DNA of 64,000 nucleotides from Nostoc sp. LEGE 12450. Its GTDB lineage: Bacteria > Cyanobacteriota > Cyanobacteriia > Cyanobacteriales > Nostocaceae. The position numbers and the translations under genes were made by a program. Position 1 is the stretch's first letter. Every line of letters begins with the position of its first letter. The stretch is from contig NZ_JADEXU010000023.1 in NCBI RefSeq assembly GCF_015206895.1, positions 1 through 64,000 of the forward strand. The letters are read 5' to 3'. Below are positions 40,872-51,688 of the stretch, piece after piece. The notes under the pieces were generated by a model. It saw only the letters and a program-made list of their open reading frames with translations, was not told the DNA's origin and searched no databases.

Positions 40872-41151
40872 CTTAAAAATCCCCGGCTGATGATCGAGTG
40901 AAACTTGTGTACTAATACAACTTCTATATGAAGATGCGTCAAACTAATATGAGAAACGAACCGCAAAGGACGCAAAGGACACAAAGAAAGAAACAATCAG
41001 CCAAGAAAATTTCGCAATACCTGCGTACCTTTGCGTTTACTTTGCGTTTAAAAATTTAAGAGTTTACACAAAGCTATACTAAGTTTGCTTGCTTTCTAGG
41101 TTATCCTCAAGTTTAAAAAATTGGTGTGAGAAGCAAATATCGATATAAAAA

Positions 41152-41874
41152 TTAAGGCACTAACGCCAAGACACCGACAGGAGAACCAGAACCACCACGC
41201 AACCGAAGAATCCCGATCGCTAGAGTAGTACCTTTGGGTGGTAACTGATCCAAATTGGTGAGATTTTCTAAAACAATACGCGGTTTTTCCAATACCAAGC
41301 GATTAGTAGCAAAACTGTTATCCTGTCCAGGGTCTACACCATGAGTATCAATTCCTACCCCAGCAATTTGCCGATCCTTCAATAAGAATTGAGTTGCATC
41401 GCTACCAAACCCTGGAAAATGAGCAATACCTTGAGCATCATGATTTAAAAATGCACTTTTATCAAACCACTTTTTTTGCCAACCAGTATTCAGTATAACT
41501 ACGCTTCCTTGAGAAATCTCGCCGTATTCTTCTTCCCAAGCCACAACATCAGCAATAGTCAGGGCATAATCAGAATTCACGGCTGTGGCTTGACGAATAT
41601 CTATGACCACCGCAGGTACAACCAGAGATTGGGCGGGGTATTGGTCAATTCCCATACTATAGCTATGGAAGCTGTTAGGAGCGTTGATATGGGTAGCGCT
41701 ATGTTCCCCCAAGGATAAACGTCGGAGGTAATAGCCATCATTATTTAGTTCAGCCACAGTTTCAAATTCTACTGTGGGATCTCCAGGCCACTGGGGAATA
41801 TCTATGTCAATCACGTGACTTAGATGAATAACGCGTGTGTAGGTGATACTATTTTGACCTTGGGGTTGTATCAT
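41152..41874 (-). CDS. Cyclase-family (kynurenine formamidase-like) protein with altered metal motif
   Basis: The 240-residue protein has the family fold signature: IDIPQWPGDPTVEFE near the N terminus and LTIADVVAWE, GSVVILNTGW and FGSDATQFLL later. The metal-binding motif HxGTHxDxPxH reads HSATHINAPNS, with Asp to Asn and the last His to Ser, so metal use may differ. Members hydrolyse amides such as N-formylkynurenine or act on cyclic polyketides. The activity of this subgroup is unknown to me. Confidence 0.8.
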   Translation of the reverse strand: MIQPQGQNSITYTRVIHLSHVIDIDIPQWPGDPTVEFETVAELNNDGYYLRRLSLGEHSATHINAPNSFHSYSMGIDQYPAQSLVVPAVVIDIRQATAVNSDYALTIADVVAWEEEYGEISQGSVVILNTGWQKKWFDKSAFLNHDAQGIAHFPGFGSDATQFLLKDRQIAGVGIDTHGVDPGQDNSFATNRLVLEKPRIVLENLTNLDQLPPKGTTLAIGILRLRGGSGSPVGVLALVP

Positions 41875-42023
41875 CCCAGCCTTCTACTTTACTTGTATTC
41901 AAGGATTTTTTAAAGGTGCTATCGCCTGGGTTGGGCTATGCCGACGCAAAGATAGTACTACCATTACAGAGTAATTAAAGTGTAATATTTCTAGCCCTAA
42001 CCCCTCATAATAGTACAAATAAT

Positions 42024-42059
42024 CCCCCCAATTCCTGTAAATTTTAGGTTTTTGGGGGG
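42024..42059 (-). terminator. Probable terminator after the PAS/GAF kinase
   Basis: An 8-bp G/C-rich stem CCCCCCAA/TTGGGGGG with a 20-nt loop lies 85 bp beyond the minus-strand kinase stop. On the minus strand it is followed by ATTATTTGT. Confidence 0.5.
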
Positions 42060-42143
42060 TCAAATGTTGCAGCAAAAAGTGAATTGATCTTAGTTAACAA
42101 CCAATAGGTTAACTTTTTGGTTAAGAAAAGATTAAAGTTGTAT

Positions 42144-44990
42144 TTATGTTGAAGGTTGCTCATGTAGTGGAATCATGATGATAAACTCCGCACCTTCTCC
42201 TGGTGCTGAAATACACTTGATTTTGCCGCCGTGCTTTTGGACAACAATTTGGTAGCTAATTGATAAACCCATACCCGTGCCTTTACCCACGGGTTTTGTA
42301 GTAAAGAAGGGGTCAAATAAGCGTTTGCGTACTTCTTCAGTCATGCCTGGGCCATTGTCGGCAAAGCTAATGATTACACGGTCTTCTTTGATAAGGGTAC
42401 GAATGCGAATCTGAGGAGAAGTCATTTGTCCTTGGTCGTTTGTCCTTTGTTTAGAGTTATTTACTAATGACATAGGCGCTTCGCCTTCCCACAGGGTATG
42501 ACTAGTGACAAATGACTCTTCTAAAACATCGATCGCATTTGCCAGCAAATTCATAAACACCTGATTCATCTGTCCAGCGTGACAGACTACTGGTGGTAGG
42601 TTGCCATAGTCTCGGATTACTTGGATTTCGGGATATCCTGGTTTGGCTTTCAGACGATTTTGCAGCAGCAGTAAGGTGCTATCAATACCTTCATGAAGAT
42701 TTACTGCTTTCGTGCCGTCTTCATCAAGGCGAGAAAAATTGCGTAAAGATAGGACTATCTGCCGAATGCGTTCGGCTCCCATGTTCATAGAATCCAAAAT
42801 TTTCGGCAAATCTTGCTTGAGAAAGTCTAAATCTATGTTGTAGATTTGTTCGTGAATATCTGGTGTTGGTGGGCAGTAACTCTGTTGATAAAGTTCTACC
42901 AAGTGCAATAAATCTTTAGTATATTCACGGGCGTGGCTAATATTGCCGTAGATAAAATTGACGGGATTATTGATTTCGTGGGCAATACCTGCAACCAATT
43001 GTCCCAAACTGGACATTTTTTCGGTTTGAATGAGTTGCGCTTGAGTGTGTTGAAGTTCTAGTAATGCTGCTTCTAGTTGTTGGGCTTTGTCTTGGGCTGT
43101 TTGAGCAGCAATACGACTTTGGGTGTAGAGTTTAGCTTGGTCAATGGCGATCGCTATTTGAACTGTAACTGCCTGTAGTAATTCTACTTCGTTGTCTAGC
43201 CAAGGCCGGAAGCCACCACAAGAACCACAGCTAAATGTGCCTATTTCGCCAGATTTGGTGTGTACAGGTAGCGACATAAAAGCAGTGAAACCAAAATCTT
43301 GCAAAAATAGCTGTGCAGTGCGCTCGCCTACAGTCTCAACATCATTAATGCGAATAATTTCCCTATTCAATGTTTTGGCTGCAATGAGTTTGATTTCTCC
43401 ACTAGTTGCTTCTTGCTCGTCAAGCAGACAGGGTAAAAATGAACTTTTCGCTTCGTATACTTTCTCCCAGTAGGAAACTTCAGCGTCTTGCCGATACCAA
43501 AAGAAAGCGCAGCGATCAATCTGGAATAAGTCACGGATCTCCTGCACTGCGGTTTCCACAATGTAATTGAGATCCAAGGAAGCTCGAATCTGGTTAGAAA
43601 GACGATTGAGTAATGCTTCCCGTTGGGCACATTCGCTGAGTGCAACTTCTGCTTGTTTGCGATCGGTGGTGTCATAGCAAATACCAACGAAGTTTACAAC
43701 ATTACCATTAGTATCTCTAATAGCAGATGAGTTGCTTGTATGCCATCGCCAACTACCATTTTTGTGTTTTACTCGATATTCAATTGCGTCTTGCTTTTGG
43801 GTTGTTGTCGCAATTCTTTGGAAATAATCTACACAAATAGGTACATCGTCAGGATGTACAAAGGGAATAAAGGATTGGCTTTCAACTTCTGCAACCTCAT
43901 GCCCAAGAATTTCAGTCCAGTTAGGAGAAACGTAAGAAAATATCCCTTCAAGGGTCAGTGCAAAAATAATGTTATTGGCATTTTCAATAATGGTGCGAAA
44001 CTTGGTATCGCTTTCTATTAATGCTGCTTGTACTTTGTCGCTGGTGTCGCGGACTAGAACTATGATTTGCTGGTCTGGTAACGGCAATAACTTAGCTTCA
44101 AAATTATTATTCCCTTGTGGGAGCGGTAAGGTATATTCAAAACTGACTGAAGATTGAGTTTCTAGTACTTGAGTTATTGCTTGCTGAAAGCGATCGCAGA
44201 TAGCAGTCGGTAGGCATTCTCGCAAACTCTTGCCCTGAAAATCTCCTGTTAAAATATATGGGTTCTCCATCTTTCCTGGTTTGTAATCCAGAATACTTCC
44301 ATCAGCATCGATACGAAAGTACAAATCAGGAAGCACTTGCAAAATTGCTGTAAATTCTGATGTTTTTTGGCGTAACTGTGATTCAACTACTTGGCGTTTT
44401 GCAGTTTCGGCTTGTAGTTGCTTTTGTGCTTTTTTTAATTCTGCCGCCTGTTTTTGTTCTGTTAATTTGCAAAGACGATGAGATGAATTTATAGATGCCG
44501 AGCAGTTTTCTCTCAGGGTAGGTCGCACTTCTGTTACATCCACACAATAACCGATGTAACCCACAAACCTGCCATCTGCTGAAAATCGTGGCGCAGCTGT
44601 ATCTAAAATCCAGCGATATTTGCCATCAGACCGACACAGGCGATATTGCCTTTGGAAAGAATTATACGTTGCAAATGCTTTTAAGTATATATTCTTACAT
44701 TGTTGTCTATCTTCTGGATGGACGCTACAAGCCCAGATATGGCTTATCTCTTCTCCTCGAGCAGATGCAGGCCCGCCTTTTGTTAGATGGGTTCCAGTAA
44801 ATTCCAGCCAATTTGAATTTAAGTAGCAATAAAGTGCATTGCATCCAGCCATCCAAATCATCAGAGGAGAAGTGTCTGCCTGCTGGTAAAATACTTTTTC
44901 ATCCTGTTGTATTACTTCCTCTTGAACCATGATTTGGTTAATGTAGCTCTGCACCTTTTTAGAAAACACTTTTGCCTGCCTGCTCTGCAT
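42144..44990 (-). CDS. Multi-PAS/GAF histidine kinase
   Basis: The 948-residue cytoplasmic kinase starts with PAS (about 35-155, with PAC-like YIGYCVDVTE). A coiled-coil linker follows, then two more PAS domains (210-325 and 325-450, NVVNFVGICYDTTDRK) and GAF (465-625, with SCGGFRPW). After a helix comes the H-box SSLGQLVAGIAHEINNPVNF and a HATPase ending GKGTGMGLSISYQI. An insert in the HATPase (SLVNNSKQRTNDQGQMT) looks like read-through of an intergenic-type repeat (CTTTGTCC...). No response regulator is adjacent. Confidence 0.88.
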   Translation of the reverse strand: MQSRQAKVFSKKVQSYINQIMVQEEVIQQDEKVFYQQADTSPLMIWMAGCNALYCYLNSNWLEFTGTHLTKGGPASARGEEISHIWACSVHPEDRQQCKNIYLKAFATYNSFQRQYRLCRSDGKYRWILDTAAPRFSADGRFVGYIGYCVDVTEVRPTLRENCSASINSSHRLCKLTEQKQAAELKKAQKQLQAETAKRQVVESQLRQKTSEFTAILQVLPDLYFRIDADGSILDYKPGKMENPYILTGDFQGKSLRECLPTAICDRFQQAITQVLETQSSVSFEYTLPLPQGNNNFEAKLLPLPDQQIIVLVRDTSDKVQAALIESDTKFRTIIENANNIIFALTLEGIFSYVSPNWTEILGHEVAEVESQSFIPFVHPDDVPICVDYFQRIATTTQKQDAIEYRVKHKNGSWRWHTSNSSAIRDTNGNVVNFVGICYDTTDRKQAEVALSECAQREALLNRLSNQIRASLDLNYIVETAVQEIRDLFQIDRCAFFWYRQDAEVSYWEKVYEAKSSFLPCLLDEQEATSGEIKLIAAKTLNREIIRINDVETVGERTAQLFLQDFGFTAFMSLPVHTKSGEIGTFSCGSCGGFRPWLDNEVELLQAVTVQIAIAIDQAKLYTQSRIAAQTAQDKAQQLEAALLELQHTQAQLIQTEKMSSLGQLVAGIAHEINNPVNFIYGNISHAREYTKDLLHLVELYQQSYCPPTPDIHEQIYNIDLDFLKQDLPKILDSMNMGAERIRQIVLSLRNFSRLDEDGTKAVNLHEGIDSTLLLLQNRLKAKPGYPEIQVIRDYGNLPPVVCHAGQMNQVFMNLLANAIDVLEESFVTSHTLWEGEAPMSLVNNSKQRTNDQGQMTSPQIRIRTLIKEDRVIISFADNGPGMTEEVRKRLFDPFFTTKPVGKGTGMGLSISYQIVVQKHGGKIKCISAPGEGAEFIIMIPLHEQPST

Positions 44991-45846
44991 AAATTATTAA
45001 AGTAATATGTCTGAAAATAGAATTTGTTAATAAAGGGATATCATCTTGATTGCGGCCTGTTATTTTATCTTAATACTTTATTTATTTTTATATCTCCAAC
45101 AATTGCTTTTCTCTTGTAAATAAATGAAAAAAATGCTGAAGTTATCGTTAAGATTAACTTCATGATTTTTGGTGAAATTTAAAATAATCATTTGTCAGGA
45201 AAATTATTTAACTATGTTTCTTCTTAAAGTTACCTTGAAATTCATCTAAGCTATGTAATCACATAGCTAAAAACCTTATTTAGCTTCATAAAAACTATAT
45301 GAGTCGCTATGAGGCAATTACATCTTTATCAGAAATTCATAATAATCGGTAATTTCATATCAAATAAATATTGATTTTTTATCAAGAAGAATTCAGCATA
45401 AATTAGAGTCTTGAAGACTATACAGACAAAAGCGACCTCCGTAGATTTGAAATTTTTGATTTTTTATATCTTCCGTGTAAGTAAACTTTATTTGTGTAGT
45501 AGCGGATTATATTCACCTAATGTTTTTCAGGGATTCTCTTAAAATCACTGGTCTAAAAGGATTTAATGTCCACATCCATACTAAGCAATTTCTAATCATT
45601 TCGTGTATAAAAATCTACTTATTTTATTCTGTTTTCTGGATTCTGACTTCTGAATTCCTTTTCAACTTTCCCTGAAAAACCCGATTTTTCAAAATTGTCT
45701 TGACCGTTCAAAATGCTTCATTCCAAAATCGCAAATTAAATGAGAGAGATGCTAAATGTGATATCAACACGTTGCAACAATGGCTAGCTATCGTATTTTA
45801 TATGTTATAAAGCTCACAGAAATTCATGTTAGGCGGGAACTACTTT
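44991..45846. other. Long AT-rich intergenic region between divergent genes
   Basis: This 856-bp region contains promoters for the PAS/GAF kinase and the GTPase cassette. It is strongly AT-rich with no long palindromes, RNAs or ORFs that I can support. Confidence 0.45.
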
Positions 45847-48387
45847 ATGGAACCAGATAAACTGGGCCGTTTTAAGGAGTACGGCGAATTCATCCTCCGA
45901 AAGATAGATTCTGTGCCCCAGCACCCTTCAAAACAAGAAGATTGGGTTCCAGCTAGTCTTGATGACTGTCTCCTGCGTTTGCGGTCAGCTGCCCAGAAAA
46001 CTGTAGACCTTGCAACTTCACCTGTCAAAATTGGGGTGATGGGGGAATTCAGTAGTGGAAAAACTTTACTTTTAGGCAGTCTAATTGGATATGCAGATGC
46101 TTTACCAGTCAGTGAAAACCCCACTACAGGTAATGTTACCGCAATACACATCATCCCGCAAGACGACTTTGCAACTACCCAATTAAGTAATTTCACTGTA
46201 GAGTATCTTTCTCACGAAGGGGTACATGAGTGTCTACGCTTCATGCTAGGGGAAGCCCATAAACGCACGACAGCAGCAGGACTTCCTCCGATACCAGTAT
46301 CAAAACTCAACTCTGGTAAAGATATTATTAGCTGGTGTGAGGAGGCTTGGAATAGTAGCAACAATTTAGAGCTACGTTATTTACTCCGGGAGTTGGTATT
46401 ATTCCTGCGGGCTTATCAAGCTTATGGGGAAGTGATGTGTGGTGGGCACTACCAGATTGATGCTACCACCGCCCGTGAGGGACTACAACTGATCGAACAG
46501 CCAATGGCAATCCAAAATCTGAAATTTGAGGATTTACCGCCAGCGCATATCCGATTACCAAGTCCACCCCAGAGGCTACCAACAAAGTTATTGCAGAATA
46601 GCTTTCCACTCATCCGTCGCGTAGATATCGATGTGAAAATCTCACGGGAAATTTGGGATTTTACAGGTGCAGCTAAATTTATTCTGATTGACTTTCCAGG
46701 ATTGGGAGCTGCTAATTCGGGAGCTAGGGATACCTTTTTGTCACTGCGGGAACTGGCAGAAGTACAAACAATTTTGGTATTGCTAAATGGTAAATCTCCC
46801 GGTAGCGATCGCGCCAATAAAATTTTCACTATGATGCAGCAGCAGCGTCCAGGACAAGACCTGAAAGATTTAATTCTTGTAGGTGTAGGTCGCTTCGATC
46901 AACTCCCCCTAGACAGTGAAGGTGGCGAAAGAGAACTTGACCATTTGATTGAAGATAGCCATTTAAAAGAGGAAACCGTTTTCCAAAAACTCAAAGTTCT
47001 GCAAACTACCATTGATGGTGCAGAAGCTTTTACAACCCAAAAAGACCGGATCGTTTTACTGTCGCCACTGTTGGGACTAGCTGAATTAGCAAAACGTTCT
47101 ACTACAGTCAAAGCAGGCTCACCAGATTTTTTGGCTAACTTGGACTATCCTGATTACCTAGATCGGTCTAAACGCCTACAAGATAAATGGGAGCTATTAA
47201 GTGAACGGCTGTTAGAGACAGATCCCCGCAGTAATTTAGGCAAACAGCTAGGTTACTTTGGTCAAGATGGGGGACTTAGTAAGCTACGGGAATTGATTCA
47301 AACCCACGTAGCGACTCATGGTTTGAAGCAACTGTATGAAGATACTCGCAGAGCAGCTGATGTTGTGAGCCAGCAACAAGATCACTTGAAGGACATCATA
47401 GATGAAATTCACGAGCAAGGCATCCCCACAGGAGACAGTCCCGCCTTTATCGAGTTGCGCTTTGTCGTCGAAAGCTTAGATAAAATCTACAGGAATTTTC
47501 AAAAAGATTTAGGGACAGAACCACTTAAAGATCGGCGCGGTGTTGTCGTCAGCGATGTAGTTAAAGACGAACTCACTTTTAGAATCCTCAATTGGAACCA
47601 GTGGACTTTACTCTTCAACAAAGCCAACAATGGAGCGATCGCTCTGGCAGAATCTAAAGGTGCAGCCGGAAAATTATTTGATCGAGGAAACCGTGTAAAT
47701 ACTTCCCTTCCAACTAAAAGCGATGATTTTTATCCAGTATTTGAGAAAACCGTTAAAGAAGTAGAAGATTTTGCCCGCGATCGCATTCATCAAGCAGTGG
47801 TAGATTTGTTGAATCAATTGTCAAATTATGTCGCCCCAGAACGCGAACAATTGCAGGTATTTTTCCATCCAGATATGGAACAACAAATTGAAGAAAAATT
47901 TGGTTTTGAAGATGCCGATCTCTTTTACAAATTATTACTAGGATGCGATCCTAACGAATGGAAAGAAGCAATCATCTCGGAAATCAGTAGTAAAGATAAA
48001 ACAGTTGCACCTGAAACCATCTTTCCTCTAGCGCGTCAAGACGAGAAACACAACGTTGGTCAAATCTTTGACTGGGCACCAGAAAAAAGCCAAGGTTTAT
48101 CTAGATCGAGCAATCACCAACTTTTAGTACTGCGGCTGCGAGATGAAATCACTGCTAGCGCTAGTCTTCATCTTGTACAGTATGTTAGCGAAGTTAATCA
48201 GCAAATTAATTCAGAAATAGCAGGCATTTTGGATCAAATTATTCCTAGTTTGCAAAACCTTTCAAAAAAAGAAACTTTGCTGAGATATTTGGCGGCTGGG
48301 GACTTACCACCTGAGATAGCGATTCCTACTTGGTTGCAGATTATTTCAGAACTTGCTGCTGTTTCTTACTTAGATGATTTGAGATAA
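45847..48387 (+). CDS. Dynamin-like GTPase
   Basis: ATG 45847 (MEPDKLGRFKEYGEF) follows AGGCGGG; the track starts 7 codons earlier at 45826. The protein has about 846 residues. G1 is GEFSSGKTLLLGSLIG, G2 is a Thr in NPTTGNVTA, and G3 is DFPGLGAANSGARD. G4 is degenerate (VGRFDQLP). Long helical regions follow, with no membrane segment. Bacterial dynamin-like proteins remodel or patch membranes. With the Hsp70-fold ATPase and helical protein that follow, it resembles the SrfB/SrfC type of gene set known from enterobacteria; I make that link from memory of architecture and size. Confidence 0.85.
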   Translation: MEPDKLGRFKEYGEFILRKIDSVPQHPSKQEDWVPASLDDCLLRLRSAAQKTVDLATSPVKIGVMGEFSSGKTLLLGSLIGYADALPVSENPTTGNVTAIHIIPQDDFATTQLSNFTVEYLSHEGVHECLRFMLGEAHKRTTAAGLPPIPVSKLNSGKDIISWCEEAWNSSNNLELRYLLRELVLFLRAYQAYGEVMCGGHYQIDATTAREGLQLIEQPMAIQNLKFEDLPPAHIRLPSPPQRLPTKLLQNSFPLIRRVDIDVKISREIWDFTGAAKFILIDFPGLGAANSGARDTFLSLRELAEVQTILVLLNGKSPGSDRANKIFTMMQQQRPGQDLKDLILVGVGRFDQLPLDSEGGERELDHLIEDSHLKEETVFQKLKVLQTTIDGAEAFTTQKDRIVLLSPLLGLAELAKRSTTVKAGSPDFLANLDYPDYLDRSKRLQDKWELLSERLLETDPRSNLGKQLGYFGQDGGLSKLRELIQTHVATHGLKQLYEDTRRAADVVSQQQDHLKDIIDEIHEQGIPTGDSPAFIELRFVVESLDKIYRNFQKDLGTEPLKDRRGVVVSDVVKDELTFRILNWNQWTLLFNKANNGAIALAESKGAAGKLFDRGNRVNTSLPTKSDDFYPVFEKTVKEVEDFARDRIHQAVVDLLNQLSNYVAPEREQLQVFFHPDMEQQIEEKFGFEDADLFYKLLLGCDPNEWKEAIISEISSKDKTVAPETIFPLARQDEKHNVGQIFDWAPEKSQGLSRSSNHQLLVLRLRDEITASASLHLVQYVSEVNQQINSEIAGILDQIIPSLQNLSKKETLLRYLAAGDLPPEIAIPTWLQIISELAAVSYLDDLR

Positions 48388-48574
48388 GCTAACTCAGAGC
48401 CTACGCCCTTTCATATAAAAGCGTAGCCCGACGTAGATATAGCGCCAAATAAAAAAGCCAGTGCTAAAGAGAATCAATGGTACAAGACCAAAGATTCTCT
48501 AAATTCGTAATTTTATAATACAACATTACAATTTTTAGCCAGCTATAAAACAAACAACAGAAAGTGATACTATA

Positions 48575-51550
48575 ATGAACCCTTTTCAACTCAACAAATA
48601 TAGCGAACAAGAACCAAGCGAGAAACAACAAAAAAGATTTCCAGGATGGTTTGCTTTAGATTTTGGCACATCGAACTCTACAGTTACACTATTCGATCCC
48701 ATTGAAGTGCCGATCGCAGAAATTCTACCAAAAGAACAAGAAATGCGGTTGCGCGATCGCTTATCACAATGGCTGAGTTCTCCCGCTTCAGTCGCTTTAC
48801 CAGATGTCAGTGATGATGATTGGGCAAAGTTCATCACAGAAATTAGCAAAAACCTGGAGATAGATCCAAGAAAGTTGAGTGAAGTATTTGAAAGTGACAA
48901 TAAAGAGCGATTTTTGGAAGCAATTCGCCAAATTGAGCTTTCTTTAGGAAATAGCGAGAGGTTTCGCCGTGCTGTCAGCAAAAAACTTTACCAAATTTAT
49001 CATGAGGTATTCCGCGTCCCTACCCTAGAGTCGCAAAATTTGATCCCAGTTGTGCTGGATATCGATCGCCGCGATACGGAAATTCCCAGCGAGTTGGAAA
49101 TTTCGCAGTTAGGGGACTTAAAACTGCGGATGGGTAGGGAAGCTAGAGATAACCGCAAAAAAGCGATCGCTCAAGGTACAAGCGGTTCTCTAAAGGAAAT
49201 TATCAGCAGGTTTCACCATTCACCCAAGCGCTATTTTGGTCAGGAGCGATCGTTTTCGGTTATTTTGGATGGTAAAGAAGAAATAATTACCGCAAATCAA
49301 CTGATTCAATCTGCTTGGGCGCATTTAATCGAGTTAACTGAAGATTACCGCCAACGCGCCCAACGTAGATTTTCAGAAGGAACTTTTTTGACAGCAGTTG
49401 TTACCTACCCCACCGTCGCCCCACCAGTTGTTCGCAAGGAAGTTAAGGAATTTGTTGAGCAATTGGGGATCGATGATGTCCAAACTGCTTATGATGAAGC
49501 CGTTTCTGTGGCAATATTCTTTTTGTGGCGAGAATTTGGCGGTAATCTGAATATTGGCATCGAATCATTCAAAACTCGTTGCCGTCAAGTAGGAAATAAA
49601 TGGTCACAAAATGTCCTCGTTTTGGATATCGGCGGCGGAACCACAGACTTAGCTTTAATTGAACTGACTTTAGAAGATAAAACCCCTACTTTTGCTGATT
49701 ATGAAGACCGGGGTTTAGGAGGACGTTACTATAAACTCACCCCCAAATTATTAGGTTCATCTGGTCATTTACAGTTAGGTGGTGAGTTAATCACGCTGCG
49801 GATTTTTAGATTATTAAAAGTTGCGATCGCAGACTTCTTGTTGACAGCAGTAACAACAGGTGATATTGAAAGCGAAAAGCTAGAAGATTTAATTAGCTCT
49901 GAATTAAACGAACGATTTTTAGAACAAGGTAAATTCAAAAGTGGTAGTCTTTTAAAATGTCTAGATAAAGAGAATCCAGAAGGTGATATTGCTTACAAAG
50001 ATGCCCTAGATACTGCCGAGAAAATATTACCCACTCGTTGGCAACAAACACCCCAACGCCTGCAATCCTTTTATATCCTCTGGGATCATGCAGAGGCAGC
50101 TAAACTTAAACTTGGGCAAAAAGCACCAGCAGATAATTCTCTATTAACCTTCACACTTTCTGAACAACAAATTTCCGAACTGCTCACTCAAAGCGCCGTC
50201 AAATTGCAAGTCAAAGAGCCAAATAGCATCTGCGTTACTCTAGATAACCACCAGTTTGAACGAGCCACCGTTTCAGGAATTAAGGAAGCGATTGGTATTG
50301 CTAAAGGATTGATGGAAAGTCGCTTACGTCCTGATGATCTCACCAAAGATTCTTGGAATTCCCAAAAAGTTGATTGGTTAATTTTGTCTGGAAAAACTTG
50401 TAATTTAGACATAGTGCAGCGCCAAATCTACCAAGAATTTAGTAAATCTCCATATTTTGTGTGGAATCCAGAACGAATTACCTTTGTGTTGGAATTTACC
50501 AAATTAGCTACCTCTGCCGGTGCTTGCTATGCCGAAAAACTACGAAGATTGAGATTCGATCCAGAAGAGTCTAAAAGCTTGCTGCGTAAGGGAGCCAATC
50601 AACTAGAAATTGATGTCAAAAACCTGTTTTATTATTTGCCTTGCAACTTCAAACGCAAAACCCAAAGTAACGATTTACTAACCATATTTAAAGCTGGACA
50701 AGAACTCTATCAACTCGCACCTTGGGAAAGTGTCGCCAAGGTTCGTACTGCATGGCAAGGAATCCAATTAACTAATATTATTTACCGTCAAGACTACGAA
50801 GATGGAGATTTACGACTATGGGGTAGCTTTGACGGCAAAAACCTCATGAATAAACTGGGAATGCAAGAAGCCGAGTTTCTGAAAAAAATTAAAGTCCAGT
50901 TTGAAATTGACCAAACCCTTGAATTTAATGTGTTGCTTTGTCAGGGAAATCCTCATTATTTAATTGATATCCCTGGCATTGATTTGGAATCGGTTGTTTC
51001 AGAAACATCACCGTTATTTGCTGATGGTAAATTAAACTGGAATATTGCCGTTGAGGGTTTAAATAAAGATTTAAATGATGGTGATATTGCCGTCAATGTT
51101 ATTGAGTCGGCAACTGTCGATCAACCAGATGCTTATCATCTTGTCTTTGAAGTAGGAAATGATGGTAGTAAGTTGTTCCAAAAATTTCACTATCTGCGCG
51201 ATGGTGTGACGGAACCAGGAATTGGGTTAATTAGTAATCCTTTACCTCCCTTCCCACAAACAGGCCAACACACCTTCTATATTTATCAAACAGATGCGGA
51301 AACCAACAGCAAAAAATGGATACGAATTGGCGCACTCAGCAAGCCAGATGTGACAACAGATTACCCTTGCCAATATCGTGTAACTCTAGACGATCAAGGT
51401 ATCCTACGGATGCACGCTGGTGAAGTACCTTACTGGACATCAAACAGTCAGGAATGCCTAAAAGAAGAGGGATGTATTTATATTGCTGAATTAGAATTGC
51501 AACCCAATGAAGTTGATAAAGAACGCGATCCATTTTGCGGTATACATTAA
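48575..51550 (+). CDS. Large Hsp70/actin-fold ATPase (SrfB-like)
   Basis: The 991-residue protein has the phosphate-1 loop GWFALDFGTSNSTVTLF, the phosphate-2 loop NVLVLDIGGGTTDLALIE, and an adenosine-type segment WLILSGKTCNLDIV. The C-terminal 350 residues are beta-rich and unlike DnaK's substrate domain. Size and layout recall SrfB-family proteins. It follows the dynamin-like gene by 187 bp and precedes the third gene by 138 bp. An ATP-driven scaffold or chaperone for the GTPase is inferred. Confidence 0.8.
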   Translation: MNPFQLNKYSEQEPSEKQQKRFPGWFALDFGTSNSTVTLFDPIEVPIAEILPKEQEMRLRDRLSQWLSSPASVALPDVSDDDWAKFITEISKNLEIDPRKLSEVFESDNKERFLEAIRQIELSLGNSERFRRAVSKKLYQIYHEVFRVPTLESQNLIPVVLDIDRRDTEIPSELEISQLGDLKLRMGREARDNRKKAIAQGTSGSLKEIISRFHHSPKRYFGQERSFSVILDGKEEIITANQLIQSAWAHLIELTEDYRQRAQRRFSEGTFLTAVVTYPTVAPPVVRKEVKEFVEQLGIDDVQTAYDEAVSVAIFFLWREFGGNLNIGIESFKTRCRQVGNKWSQNVLVLDIGGGTTDLALIELTLEDKTPTFADYEDRGLGGRYYKLTPKLLGSSGHLQLGGELITLRIFRLLKVAIADFLLTAVTTGDIESEKLEDLISSELNERFLEQGKFKSGSLLKCLDKENPEGDIAYKDALDTAEKILPTRWQQTPQRLQSFYILWDHAEAAKLKLGQKAPADNSLLTFTLSEQQISELLTQSAVKLQVKEPNSICVTLDNHQFERATVSGIKEAIGIAKGLMESRLRPDDLTKDSWNSQKVDWLILSGKTCNLDIVQRQIYQEFSKSPYFVWNPERITFVLEFTKLATSAGACYAEKLRRLRFDPEESKSLLRKGANQLEIDVKNLFYYLPCNFKRKTQSNDLLTIFKAGQELYQLAPWESVAKVRTAWQGIQLTNIIYRQDYEDGDLRLWGSFDGKNLMNKLGMQEAEFLKKIKVQFEIDQTLEFNVLLCQGNPHYLIDIPGIDLESVVSETSPLFADGKLNWNIAVEGLNKDLNDGDIAVNVIESATVDQPDAYHLVFEVGNDGSKLFQKFHYLRDGVTEPGIGLISNPLPPFPQTGQHTFYIYQTDAETNSKKWIRIGALSKPDVTTDYPCQYRVTLDDQGILRMHAGEVPYWTSNSQECLKEEGCIYIAELELQPNEVDKERDPFCGIH

Positions 51551-51688
51551 CTCTTGCATTAAACCTTTGCGTTCCTCTACGTTGAAAAAATTAAGATTTT
51601 TAAACGCAGAGGGGCGCGGAGTAAACGCAAAGGTACGCAGAGGTTTGCCAAGTTTAATTCGCTATAAAAATATTTGGAGGTGAGATTC

